Shown: positions 42,291-49,727, numbered from the stretch's first letter. The stretch: DNA of 52,235 nucleotides from an uncultured Oscillospiraceae bacterium (GCA_947587025.1 CANPXW010000005.1:1-52235); one strand, 5' to 3'. Made by a program: numbers and translations. Notes: a model not told the origin generated them from the letters alone.

Positions 42291-42950
42291 TCAGTTTTCT
42301 TCCCGTTCGCTCTTTTCTCTCGGCAGATGTGCGCCTTCTTTTACATCCTTGCGCAGCAGGACCTTCTTCAGCGTGATCCAGAATATCTTCCAGTCTGTCG
42401 CGAAGCTCACATGCTCCAGGTACTCCCGGTCATACGCCGCCTTTTCCTCGTCCGGCACCAGGTCCCGGCCGTTCACCTGCGCCCAGCCCGTCAGGCCCGG
42501 CCGCAACTGGTATACTCCCATCGCCTTCCGCAGCGCGTGCACCGTCTCCTCCTGCGGGATCAGCGGTCGCGGCCCGATCAGGCTCATCTTTCCCGTCAGC
42601 ACCTGCAGCAGCTGCGGCAGCTCGTCCAGACTCGTATTGCGCAGCACCCGACCCACTCGCGTGATATACTCCTCGCTGTCGGCAAAACGGCCCGCCGCCA
42701 CATACTGCGGCGCGCTGCTCTTCATGCTCCGGAATTTCGTCAGCGTGAACGGCTCCCCGTCCTTGCCTATCCGCTGGTGCCGGAACAGCACCGGCTCCTT
42801 CATGCTGCTCAGCTTGATCACGCACGCGATCAGGAGCATCGGTATCGCCAATACCACTAAGGACAAAAGCGCCAGCACAAAATCCGCGCCGTACTTCACC
42901 TTCAGATACCGCCGCTGGCGCGCCGTCAACGTATACGCCCGCATCTTCAC
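42291..42950 (-). CDS. Polyprenyl-phosphate sugar phosphotransferase (PglC/WcaJ-like)
   Basis: 219 residues. One N-terminal reentrant membrane helix (about 25-48), then the small-PGT motifs RHQRIGKDGEPFTLTKFRSM, RNTSLDELPQLLQVLTGKMSLIGPRPLIP and RPGLTGWAQVNGRD. It transfers a sugar-1-phosphate to undecaprenyl phosphate, starting repeat-unit synthesis. The start is GTG at 42950 or ATG at 42944. It overlaps the previous PGT as GTGA in the current tract state. Two PGTs in tandem suggest alternative starting sugars. Confidence 0.92.
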   Translation of the reverse strand: MKMRAYTLTARQRRYLKVKYGADFVLALLSLVVLAIPMLLIACVIKLSSMKEPVLFRHQRIGKDGEPFTLTKFRSMKSSAPQYVAAGRFADSEEYITRVGRVLRNTSLDELPQLLQVLTGKMSLIGPRPLIPQEETVHALRKAMGVYQLRPGLTGWAQVNGRDLVPDEEKAAYDREYLEHVSFATDWKIFWITLKKVLLRKDVKEGAHLPREKSEREEN

Positions 42951-43690
42951 GCCGCCCCCTTACATACCCGTGCCGGGGCACGACAGCAAGAGAAAGCATC
43001 CGTCAGTAGGAAGAACCCCCCCCGCAGCACTACGCCTATCGTTTTAAACAGTATCTTTACGTCCGTCCATACCGACCGGCTCTTGATATATTCCACGTCG
43101 TAGCGCACCTTCTCCTCCGGACGCAGAAAATACCCGCCGTTGATCTGCGCCAGGCCCGTCAGGCCCGGCTTCACCTTCAGCCGCTCACTGAACCCGTGGA
43201 TATACGTCTCGAACTCGTCGTAGAACACCTTCCGCTCCGGGCGCGGGCCCACGAAGCTCATGTCGCCCTTCAGGATGTTCCACAGCTGCGGCAGCTCGTC
43301 CAGCCGCATCTTCCGCAGGAACGCTCCCACCTTCGTGATACGCGCGTCATCGTCTCCTCGGGACCACTGCGCCCCGTCCTTCTCCGCGTCGAGCTGCATC
43401 GTGCGGAATTTCGTCATCCGGAAGGGTTTTCCATTCTTCCCCAGCCGCTCTTGGGTAAACAGCGGCCCTCCCTCCGACGTGGCGCTCACCACCAAGGCGA
43501 TCACCACCATCGGGACGAGCAGCACCACCAGCGCCAAAGCGGACGCCGCGATGTCGAACGTCCTCTTGACGGCGCTGTATACCGGCTTGTCCCCTATATC
43601 ACCCAACGGCTCGACGTAATGCTCCCCTGTCTTTTCGTAGGGCAGTATCACCGCCGCGCTCCGGGTCTGTTCTCTCTTCTCTCTTCCCAT
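42947..43690 (-). CDS. Polyprenyl-phosphate sugar phosphotransferase, first copy
   Basis: 247 residues. Same small-PGT class: YSAVKRTFDIAASALALVVLLVPMV (membrane helix), FTQERLGKNGKPFRMTKFRTM, RKMRLDELPQLWNILKGDMSFVGPRPE and KPGLTGLAQINGGY. Typical relatives end just after VVLRG. Here the frame runs on through a G8 tract for about 25 extra residues to a GTGA overlap with the next PGT. With G7 it would stop soon after the tract (VVLRGGSSY), at the usual family length but uncoupled. Confidence 0.92.
   Translation of the reverse strand: MGREKREQTRSAAVILPYEKTGEHYVEPLGDIGDKPVYSAVKRTFDIAASALALVVLLVPMVVIALVVSATSEGGPLFTQERLGKNGKPFRMTKFRTMQLDAEKDGAQWSRGDDDARITKVGAFLRKMRLDELPQLWNILKGDMSFVGPRPERKVFYDEFETYIHGFSERLKVKPGLTGLAQINGGYFLRPEEKVRYDVEYIKSRSVWTDVKILFKTIGVVLRGGFFLLTDAFSCCRAPARVCKGAA
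43016..43023 (-). repeat. Poly-G tract (G8) at the 3' end of the first PGT gene
   Basis: Eight C on the plus strand. Current state is the coupled one (GTGA at 42950). G7 gives a stop a few codons later and uncouples the next gene. Confidence 0.88.
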
Positions 43691-43746
43691 CTCTTCCGCT
43701 GTTCCGCCTGTCTCTTGCCGTTATTTCAGAGCAGAGCTCGCAACTC

Positions 43747-45678
43747 TCATGCGCTCGTGTAAGAACTCTGCTCCATATTTTGCCGGACACATCTGTCCCG
43801 ATACGTCCAGCGCATCCCTATGGTGTCCAGCCTTGCGATCTGCTCCGCCGTCAAAGGACGCTGGCGGCTCCTGCCCTGCCTCGTCTGGCGCAGATTCCGT
43901 ATCCACGCGCCAAGGTTGAAACCGGTGTCCGTTTTATATTCCGCCGGCACCAGCAGGTCCCCATGCTCCCGGTAGTACCGCAGCGCCTCCAGGTAGTTCT
44001 GCTCCCATCGCACGCTGTGTACATCCCACTGCATCCCGATCTCATTCAATCTCTGGATGCGCACCGGCGTCAGCACCGTCCGCTTCTCGCCGTTCTGGTA
44101 TTGGTCCCGCAGATTGCTTATCCATTTCCCCAGCTTGAAGCCATCTTCTGTCTCATACTTCACCGGCACCAGCAGATCGCCGTGCTCACGGTAATACGCC
44201 TCGGCATATCGGAAATTGCGCTCCCACGCCGCCTCCAGGCGGTTTTCCCATACCATCCCGACGCTGTCCAGCTTCGCGATCTGCTCCGGCGTCAGCCGTC
44301 CGGCCTGCCGGCCAGAACGCACCAGCCGCTGGGTCGTGATCCACGAGCCAAGACACAGCCCGTTAGACACGTACTTCTTCGGCACCCGCAGATGCCCATG
44401 CTCGGCATAGAACGCGCTGGCCGCCTGATAATACTGCTCCCATGTGCCCGTCAGGCTGTTGTGCAGCGCCCGGAACAGCTCGCGGCAATCCCGTATCTGT
44501 TCGATCACCTCAAACCGCTCCGTCACGATCTGGCCGCCTTCGCCGGACAGATACATCCGCTGGATGGCCGTTGCCATCTCCTCCTGCAGCGCGCTGATGC
44601 TCAGCAGATTCTCAACGTTGTTCACCACGTCCAGTATCAGCGGCGTCGCCGTGTCCCCCGCTGTCAGCGCGCGGCCTATCTGCTGCTTGTAGATCGTGGG
44701 CGACACTGTCGGCCGGAACAGTATGACGCCCGACACACCGGGCACATGCACCCCTTCATTGAGCATGTCCACACAGAACAGCAGCTTCAAATGCTCGCTC
44801 TCGTCCGCCTTGAACGAGGCAAAAGCCTTACTGGTGCCGGGGTCATCCGAATACACCGTATAGCAGTGCGGCCGCGCATCTACGCCGCCGAACCACTCCG
44901 GCACATGGCCGCGCATCTGCCGCATGTGCTCCACGCTGGCACAGAAAACGATGTATTTCCCGTTCCTGTCGGTCATGTGCTTTTGGAAGATGACGTCCAG
45001 GCCGTCCGCCTGCTCCAGGGCCCTGCGCAGCGCATCCAGATACTTCTGGGCGTTGTCGCGTACGCCCCTGCTCTTCGCCCTGTCTATCCGCTGCTGCCAC
45101 ATTTCCAGGTCTTGCTGGTACTTGAACACCGTCGTCACATACTTCGGTGCCGGCAGGATGCCCCGAACGATGGCCTCGCCCAGGCTCATCTCGCTGGCCA
45201 CGTCTCCGCCGAACAGCTCCTCCGCCATATCGCGCTGGTTGTCTAGATACCGCACGCTCGTCGCTGACAGCCCCAGCACCTTCGCCGCAGGGCAGGCCGC
45301 AAGGAGCCTGTCCACGCCTGCGCCCCATATCTGGGCTCCGCACCGGTGGAACTCGTCCAGGATGATGTAGTCCGGCTGAAGCTGCTCCATCTCCTTCTCG
45401 TCCATAAGCATCAGTCGGGCGTATGTGTAAAACCGTATCGCATCGCCGGGAAAAGCCGGCTCACTACGGCGTAGGTTTTCTATCTGCGTCTTGAAGATAT
45501 GCTCGCTGGGCGAAAGCCACAGGAACCGCGCGTACGGCTCGTCCTCCACCAGCCGAAAGGCGATAAAGCTCTTTCCAGTGCCCGTGGGATGGATGACCGC
45601 CGCCCGACCCTTCTGCCCCAGAAGGCGCCGCACAGCCGCATATGCTGTTCTGTTGTGCGCGTACAGCTCTACGCTCAT
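43747..45678 (-). CDS. DEAD/DEAH helicase with three helicase-associated repeats
   Basis: 643 residues. Helicase core: Walker A HPTGTGKS (30-37), DEFH (108-111), LGLSATS, then the second RecA-like domain with NEGVHVPGVSG and QQIGRALTAG. Three C-terminal helicase-associated (HA) repeats begin near 432, 506 and 576, each with W...Y..A..YY.EHGDLLVP..Y and LG.WI..LR. It is the first gene after the invertible promoter, with GAGG 7 nt before the ATG. HA helicases are recurrent at such loci in Clostridia, but their function is unknown. Control of the long transcript is a possibility. Confidence 0.9.
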   Translation of the reverse strand: MSVELYAHNRTAYAAVRRLLGQKGRAAVIHPTGTGKSFIAFRLVEDEPYARFLWLSPSEHIFKTQIENLRRSEPAFPGDAIRFYTYARLMLMDEKEMEQLQPDYIILDEFHRCGAQIWGAGVDRLLAACPAAKVLGLSATSVRYLDNQRDMAEELFGGDVASEMSLGEAIVRGILPAPKYVTTVFKYQQDLEMWQQRIDRAKSRGVRDNAQKYLDALRRALEQADGLDVIFQKHMTDRNGKYIVFCASVEHMRQMRGHVPEWFGGVDARPHCYTVYSDDPGTSKAFASFKADESEHLKLLFCVDMLNEGVHVPGVSGVILFRPTVSPTIYKQQIGRALTAGDTATPLILDVVNNVENLLSISALQEEMATAIQRMYLSGEGGQIVTERFEVIEQIRDCRELFRALHNSLTGTWEQYYQAASAFYAEHGHLRVPKKYVSNGLCLGSWITTQRLVRSGRQAGRLTPEQIAKLDSVGMVWENRLEAAWERNFRYAEAYYREHGDLLVPVKYETEDGFKLGKWISNLRDQYQNGEKRTVLTPVRIQRLNEIGMQWDVHSVRWEQNYLEALRYYREHGDLLVPAEYKTDTGFNLGAWIRNLRQTRQGRSRQRPLTAEQIARLDTIGMRWTYRDRCVRQNMEQSSYTSA

Positions 45679-45696
45679 CCCGCATCCTCGTTTCTC

Positions 45697-45724
45697 TCAC
45701 CACATAATCCGCATTATGTGGTGA
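45697..45724. repeat. Left inverted site of the promoter switch
   Basis: A 12-bp palindromic arm pair (TCACCACATAAT and ATTATGTGGTGA) around the asymmetric core CCGC. It is the reverse complement of the right site over 27 bp, as expected for tyrosine-recombinase crossover sites placed in inverted orientation. Confidence 0.93.
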
Positions 45725-45757
45725 CAAAGGGAAAATGATCAGCCCATATTCTTTCGT

Positions 45758-45786
45758 ATTATATCCTGTTTTGGTATTGTTGTCAA
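45758..45786 (-). promoter_or_regulatory. Perfect sigma-A promoter of the glycan locus
   Basis: On the minus strand TTGACA (45781-45786) and TATAAT (45758-45763) with a 17-bp spacer. The transcript would start near 45751, cross the left inverted site and enter the helicase gene at 45678. Confidence 0.93.
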
Positions 45787-45922
45787 CAATATAGAGCAAG
45801 GGCGCGCAACAAAGAACCACTATATTTTTTACATTTTGTACAATGGAATAACAAGATTTAGTGATGAGCGCATGTAAATATGGGCGCTCATGTACTATTG
45901 CGTCTAAATGCGTCTTTTCTAG

Positions 45923-45950
45923 TCCGGTGCTGAAAGGCACCGGATCTTTT
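45923..45950 (+). terminator. Terminator inside the invertible segment
   Basis: An 8-bp stem (TCCGGTGC with GCACCGGA), 6-nt loop, followed by TCTTTTA on the plus strand. In the inverted state it would lie between the recombinase gene and the locus and stop leftward transcription. Confidence 0.7.
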
Positions 45951-45969
45951 ATGTCTGTTTTCGACTTTT

Positions 45970-45996
45970 CTCACCACATAATGCGGATTATGTGGT
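45970..45996. repeat. Right inverted site of the promoter switch
   Basis: Same palindrome with core GCGG, i.e. the reverse complement of the left site. It ends about 5 bp from the recombinase stop codon. Confidence 0.93.
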
Positions 45997-46001
45997 GTTT
46001 T

Positions 46002-46835
46002 TTACAGCAGCAGTGGCAGATGCTCTATCTGCCGCTGCTGTTCTTCTCCTGTCCGGGCGGTGTAGATGCGCGTGGTGTCGATGCTGGCGTGTCCCAGGAC
46101 GTCCGCCAGACGCACGATGTCCTTGTAGGTCTTATAATATGTCCGGGCAAACAGATGGCGCAGATTGTGCGGATATACCTTTGTGCTCACCACCCGCGCC
46201 ATATGGCCCAAGCGCTTCATCATCTTCCATATGTTGCTCCTATCCAGCGGCCGCCCTGTCCGCGTGACGAATACCGGCCCGCTGCGGATCCCCTGCCGTT
46301 TACAGTAGCTAACGAGCTCCCTGCACAGCTTTTTGGGCAGCAGGACCGTTCGGACCCGCCCTTTATTGCGTATCTCCGCCCGGCCGCGCCGCAGAATATC
46401 CACCGTTATCGCCCGCACCTCGCTGACTCGTATGCCTGTGGCGCAGATCGTCTGCAGCAGCATCTCCATCCTCTCGTTCCCCTGCTTCTTCGCCGCTGAT
46501 ACCATCCGCTCATATTCCCGCCGCGTCAGTTCCTTCTCCTGTCCGCGAAACGCGCTGCGGGGGGCCTTCAGATACCGCAGGCGCCAAACGGGCTGCCCCA
46601 TATACGTCAGAAAACTGTTCACCGCCGCCAGCATGGAGTTGACGCTACTGACAGCATATCCCCGCTGCAAATGCTCCTTGAACGCGATGAGCGTGGTCTT
46701 GTCCTCTATCACCCCGCCGCAGAACACCGCCAGCACGCCTACATCGTGCATATACTTGGCCACTGTCGCCGCCGCACACTCCCGCTCCTCCAAATGCACA
46801 CGAAACGCCTCTATCTCTTCTTTTCCTATCCGCAT
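46002..46835 (-). CDS. Tyrosine recombinase (candidate invertase of the switch)
   Basis: 277 residues. The N-terminal SAM-like DNA-binding part (about 1-95) is followed by the catalytic domain with the complete set R136 (GIRVSEVR), K158 (RNKGRVRTV), H223 and R226 (HNLRHLFA), H249 (LGHAS) and Y258 (RIYTART). Size is like XerC/D and Bacteroides or Clostridium promoter invertases. Its stop directly abuts the right inverted site, so it very likely acts there. A very strong ribosome site (GAAAGGAGG) lies 8 nt before the ATG but is part of a stable hairpin at 46842-46876. Confidence 0.95.
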   Translation of the reverse strand: MRIGKEEIEAFRVHLEERECAAATVAKYMHDVGVLAVFCGGVIEDKTTLIAFKEHLQRGYAVSSVNSMLAAVNSFLTYMGQPVWRLRYLKAPRSAFRGQEKELTRREYERMVSAAKKQGNERMEMLLQTICATGIRVSEVRAITVDILRRGRAEIRNKGRVRTVLLPKKLCRELVSYCKRQGIRSGPVFVTRTGRPLDRSNIWKMMKRLGHMARVVSTKVYPHNLRHLFARTYYKTYKDIVRLADVLGHASIDTTRIYTARTGEEQQRQIEHLPLLL

Positions 46836-46841
46836 AGCAAA

Positions 46842-46876
46842 ACCCTCCTTTCGTCCATTCTACACGAAAGGAGGGT
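46842..46876 (-). terminator. Hairpin ending the deacetylase transcript and masking the recombinase ribosome site
   Basis: A 13-bp perfect stem (46842-46854 with 46864-46876, 9-nt loop) followed on the minus strand by TTTTGC. The downstream arm contains the AAAGGAGGG ribosome site of the recombinase. It can therefore both stop read-through from the deacetylase gene and hide the ribosome site in transcripts that pass. Confidence 0.8.
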
Positions 46877-46908
46877 CCTTTTCTCACAGAGATATTTCTT
46901 ATCCCATC

Positions 46909-47685
46909 TTATGCGGCATTCCTGGCGATCATACGGCCAGTGCTGTCGATGTCGTGCTCCCCGGAGAGAAGCAGCTGGCCCACCGGCACGATCTCATAGC
47001 CCTCGCTGAGCAGATACTCGATGATGCCCGGCAGCGCCTCCGGCGTATACTTGCCCGCGTTGTGGAACAGCACGATGCTCCCCGGTGCGACCTTGGACGT
47101 GACCCGCTTGTATATCTCGTCCGCGCTCAGGTCCTTCCAGTCCAGCGAATCCACGTCCCACTGGATGGGCTGGACGCCCATGTTCTCTATCGTGGTGATG
47201 ACCTGGTCGTCGTACTCCCCGTAGGGGCAGCGGAACAGCTTCACCTCGCCGCCGGTGATGGCCTCGATCTTGCCGGAGCACAAGCTCACCTCGTCGATGA
47301 TCTGCTTTTCCGACAGCTTCGCCATGTGGGGATGGTCGTCCGAGTGGTTGCCGATCTCCATACCGGCGTCCGCCAGCGCCTTCACGCTCTCCGGGTACTT
47401 ATCCACCCACTGCCCCACCAGAAAAAAGGTGGCCTTCACGCCGTATTTATTGAGCGTATCGATGAGCGTCTGCGTGGCCTCATTACCCCATGCCGCATCG
47501 AAGGTGAGGCTGACGGCCTTGTTGTCCCGCTGCACGCAGTAGACGGGCAGCTGTTTGGCCGAGGCGGACACGCCCACGATGGACGGGCTGTTCACCACCC
47601 AGAATATAGCCGCCACCGCAAGCGCCAGGCCGATCGGGCCCAGCAGCTTGCGGTGTTTCATAAGTATGGACTTGAGCTTGTTCAC
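46909..47685 (-). CDS. NodB-type polysaccharide deacetylase
   Basis: 258 residues from GTG at 47685, with GGGGG 8 nt upstream; an ATG ten codons earlier has no room for a ribosome site. One N-terminal membrane anchor (about 12-32) is followed by the NodB domain: SLTFDAAWGNE (metal Asp), GNHSDDHPHM (metal His pair), FRCPYGEYDDQVI, and a late IVLFHNAGKYTPEALPGII. It probably removes acetyl groups from peptidoglycan or another glycan outside the membrane. The TFDAAWGNE form resembles sporulation-type PdaB enzymes. It is separated from the switch by a terminator. Confidence 0.92.
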   Translation of the reverse strand: MNKLKSILMKHRKLLGPIGLALAVAAIFWVVNSPSIVGVSASAKQLPVYCVQRDNKAVSLTFDAAWGNEATQTLIDTLNKYGVKATFFLVGQWVDKYPESVKALADAGMEIGNHSDDHPHMAKLSEKQIIDEVSLCSGKIEAITGGEVKLFRCPYGEYDDQVITTIENMGVQPIQWDVDSLDWKDLSADEIYKRVTSKVAPGSIVLFHNAGKYTPEALPGIIEYLLSEGYEIVPVGQLLLSGEHDIDSTGRMIARNAA

Positions 47686-47749
47686 TGGACATACCCCCGA
47701 TAGATTTTGGTACATCCTATGTGACAGTTCGGCACGTTATGTGCCAGGC

Positions 47750-48766
47750 TCACTCTATCTCGCTGAGTTTGACAGGGCGGCCCTCCTTCATGGACTTGGT
47801 GGCTGCCGCAGCGATGAGCACGGGGTACAGTCCGTCCTCGCCGGTGACCTGGGGTTGCTCGCCGTTCAATATCGCCTGGGCGAAGGCCCGCTGCTCGGCG
47901 GCGAAGGCGCCGGTATAGCGGTCCCACATGATCTTGTAGCAGGTGCCGGACACGGTGCCGTCCTCGCCGTAGAACACGGCGTTGTTGGGGGTGTCGTTGC
48001 CGTCCATGACGGCCCCCTTGGAGCCGAACACCTCCACCCGCTGGTCATAGCCGTACACGGCCCGGCGGCTGTTGTCGATCACGCCCAGCGCGCCGTTGGC
48101 GAACTTGAGGGTGACCACGGCGGTATCCACATCGCCGGCCTCACCGATGGCCGGGTCCACCAGCACCGCGCCGCTGGCGAACACCTCCGTCACCTCGGAG
48201 CCGGCCAGGAACCGGGCCATGTCGAAGTCGTGTATCATCATGTCGTAGAAGATGCCGCCGGAGACCTTCACGTACTCGATGGTGGGAGGGGCCGGGTCCC
48301 GGGAGCTGATCTTCACCAGGTTCACGTCGCCGATCCTGCCGGCCCGGACGGCCTCGTATACCGCCCGGTGGTCGTGGTCGAACCGGCGGTTGAAGCCGAT
48401 CTGGAGCTTCACGCCGGCCTTTCTGCACTCGTCGATGACCGCGTGCACCCGCTCCAGCCGGTAGTCGATGGGCTTTTCACAGAACACGTCCTTGCCCGCC
48501 CGGGCGGCGCGGATGGTGTACTCCGCATGCAGGTCCGTGGGCGAGCAGACGACGACCGCCTGTATATCCGGGTCGTTCAGCACGTCCTCCGGGTCGTTGG
48601 AGATGTACGGGATACGCAGGCGCTGGAGGAATTCCACGGTCTCCTCGCTCATATAGGGGTCCGCGATGCGCTTGATCTCCATCTCGGGAACGAACTTGGT
48701 GATGTTCTCCGCGTGGACCTTGCCGATACGGCCCGCGCCGATGATGCCGACGGTAACTGTTTTCAT
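47750..48766 (-). CDS. Gfo/Idh/MocA oxidoreductase (inositol 2-dehydrogenase-like)
   Basis: 338 residues. NAD motif GIIGAGRIGKVHAENI, the active-site Lys in CEKPIDYR (E97-K98-P99), and GGIFYDMMIHDFDMARFL with catalytic Asp and His near 175-180. The close fit to IolG suggests oxidation of myo-inositol or a related cyclitol or sugar by NAD. It follows the isomerase-like gene by 18 nt, so both probably act on one sugar-derived substrate. Other Iol genes are not in the window, so the substrate stays open. Confidence 0.9.
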   Translation of the reverse strand: MKTVTVGIIGAGRIGKVHAENITKFVPEMEIKRIADPYMSEETVEFLQRLRIPYISNDPEDVLNDPDIQAVVVCSPTDLHAEYTIRAARAGKDVFCEKPIDYRLERVHAVIDECRKAGVKLQIGFNRRFDHDHRAVYEAVRAGRIGDVNLVKISSRDPAPPTIEYVKVSGGIFYDMMIHDFDMARFLAGSEVTEVFASGAVLVDPAIGEAGDVDTAVVTLKFANGALGVIDNSRRAVYGYDQRVEVFGSKGAVMDGNDTPNNAVFYGEDGTVSGTCYKIMWDRYTGAFAAEQRAFAQAILNGEQPQVTGEDGLYPVLIAAAATKSMKEGRPVKLSEIE

Positions 48767-48784
48767 AGCCTTTTTCCTTTCTGG

Positions 48785-49567
48785 TCAGTAAGTCAACACA
48801 GCCTTGACCGCTTCCGCAGTGGAGGTCTTGGGGATGAACTCAAAGCCGATGAGGCCCTTATAACCTATCTCCTCCAGGCAGGCGAACACGCTGTGGTAGT
48901 TGATCTCGCCGGTGCCGGGCTCATGCCGGCCGGGGGCGTCCGCCACGTGGATGTGGCCGAACTGGTCCCCATAAGCGCGGATGTTGTCGCAGATGGAGCC
49001 CTCGTTCAGCTGCATGTGATATACATCGTACAGCACCTTCACCATGGGCGAGCCCACCATCCGGGTCAGCTCCGCCGCCATGCGGGTGGTGGCAAGGTAG
49101 GTCCCCATATGGTCGGTGGTGATGTTCAGCGGCTCCAGATTCATGGCTATACCGGCATCCTCGGCTATCTTGGCGCATTCCAGGAGCGTGCCGTACATGG
49201 TGCACAGCTTCACCGTGTCGGAAAGCTCCGGGTAGGCGCACAGCACCCGGCCGTTATCCATGCCGTTGGAGTGGATGGTGACGCTGCGGGCGCCCAGCTT
49301 TTTTGCCGTGGCCACGGACTTTTTCAGGTAGTCCAGGTAGTCCTTCTTCTGGGCCGGGTCGATGAGGGAAAGCTCCGCGTCTCCGTTGAAGCCGGAGATG
49401 CCCACCCCGGCGGCGTCTGCGGCGGCCTTCACCGCGTCCAGATCCTTGTCCGTCCAGCCCCAGAACTCCACGAAGTCGAAGCCGTCGTTCTTCGCCGCCT
49501 GGAACCGGTCCAGAAACGGCAGCTCCGTGTACATAGGCTCGATGCAGGCCGACTTTTGAAACTTCAT
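48785..49567 (-). CDS. TIM-barrel isomerase (hydroxypyruvate isomerase/IolE-like)
   Basis: 260 residues of the xylose isomerase-like barrel superfamily. DFVEFWGWTDKDL, SVTIHSNGMD, MNLEPLNI (metal Glu), VLYDVYHMQLNEG, HIHVADAPGRHEPGTGEINY and IGFEFIPKTS form the usual metal-binding set of hydroxypyruvate isomerase relatives. It is the first gene of a pair with the oxidoreductase, behind a promoter at 49609-49638. Possible substrates are hydroxypyruvate, keto-inositols or ketoses. Confidence 0.88.
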   Translation of the reverse strand: MKFQKSACIEPMYTELPFLDRFQAAKNDGFDFVEFWGWTDKDLDAVKAAADAAGVGISGFNGDAELSLIDPAQKKDYLDYLKKSVATAKKLGARSVTIHSNGMDNGRVLCAYPELSDTVKLCTMYGTLLECAKIAEDAGIAMNLEPLNITTDHMGTYLATTRMAAELTRMVGSPMVKVLYDVYHMQLNEGSICDNIRAYGDQFGHIHVADAPGRHEPGTGEINYHSVFACLEEIGYKGLIGFEFIPKTSTAEAVKAVLTY

Positions 49568-49608
49568 TTTGCGCCCTCCTTGTCGGTATTTACGTGGTTT
49601 TTTCTTCC

Positions 49609-49638
49609 ATCATAGCAGGCCGGCCCGTGTCCTGTCAA
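49609..49638 (-). promoter_or_regulatory. Predicted promoter of the isomerase-oxidoreductase pair
   Basis: On the minus strand TTGACA (49633-49638) and TATGAT (49609-49614), 18-bp spacer, 42 bp before the isomerase start. Confidence 0.75.
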
Positions 49639-49663
49639 GCGGCGGTCGCGGCCGGCACCGCGC

Positions 49664-49692
49664 TTGTTTTCAGCGGGCGGCCGTGCTATACT
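49664..49692 (+). promoter_or_regulatory. Predicted promoter of the hydroxyacid dehydrogenase gene
   Basis: TTGTTT (49664-49669) and TATACT (49687-49692) with a 17-bp spacer, divergent from the isomerase promoter. Confidence 0.65.
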
Positions 49693-49727
49693 GAAACCAA
49701 CGAAAAGACGAAAGGATGACCGACGCC

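Larger units (their letters stand above)
45725..45969. promoter_or_regulatory. Invertible promoter segment (phase switch of the glycan locus)
   Basis: This AT-rich stretch of about 246 bp lies between the inverted sites and holds no gene. It carries a consensus promoter at the left end pointing left, an 8-bp ATGAGCGC/GCGCTCAT hairpin at 45864-45891, and a terminator at the right end pointing right. In the drawn orientation the promoter drives the glycan locus (ON). After inversion the promoter would point away and the terminator would face the locus (OFF). Inversion is inferred from structure; both orientations have not been seen. Confidence 0.85.

Noticed and set aside
16825-45678. Sialic acid or Kdo pathway as the purpose of the CMP-transferases
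   Set aside because: No NeuB, NeuC or KdsA homologue is in the window, so a standard pathway cannot be claimed.
45464-45940. Minus-strand frame of 158 codons running out of the invertible segment
   Set aside because: It overlaps the helicase start in another frame, crosses the promoter, and has no ribosome site; the helicase frame has all family motifs.
45697-45996. Reading the paired sites as insertion-sequence ends
   Set aside because: The enclosed 246 bp holds no transposase and shows no target duplication. Symmetric arms with a directional core and the adjacent tyrosine recombinase fit a crossover site better.
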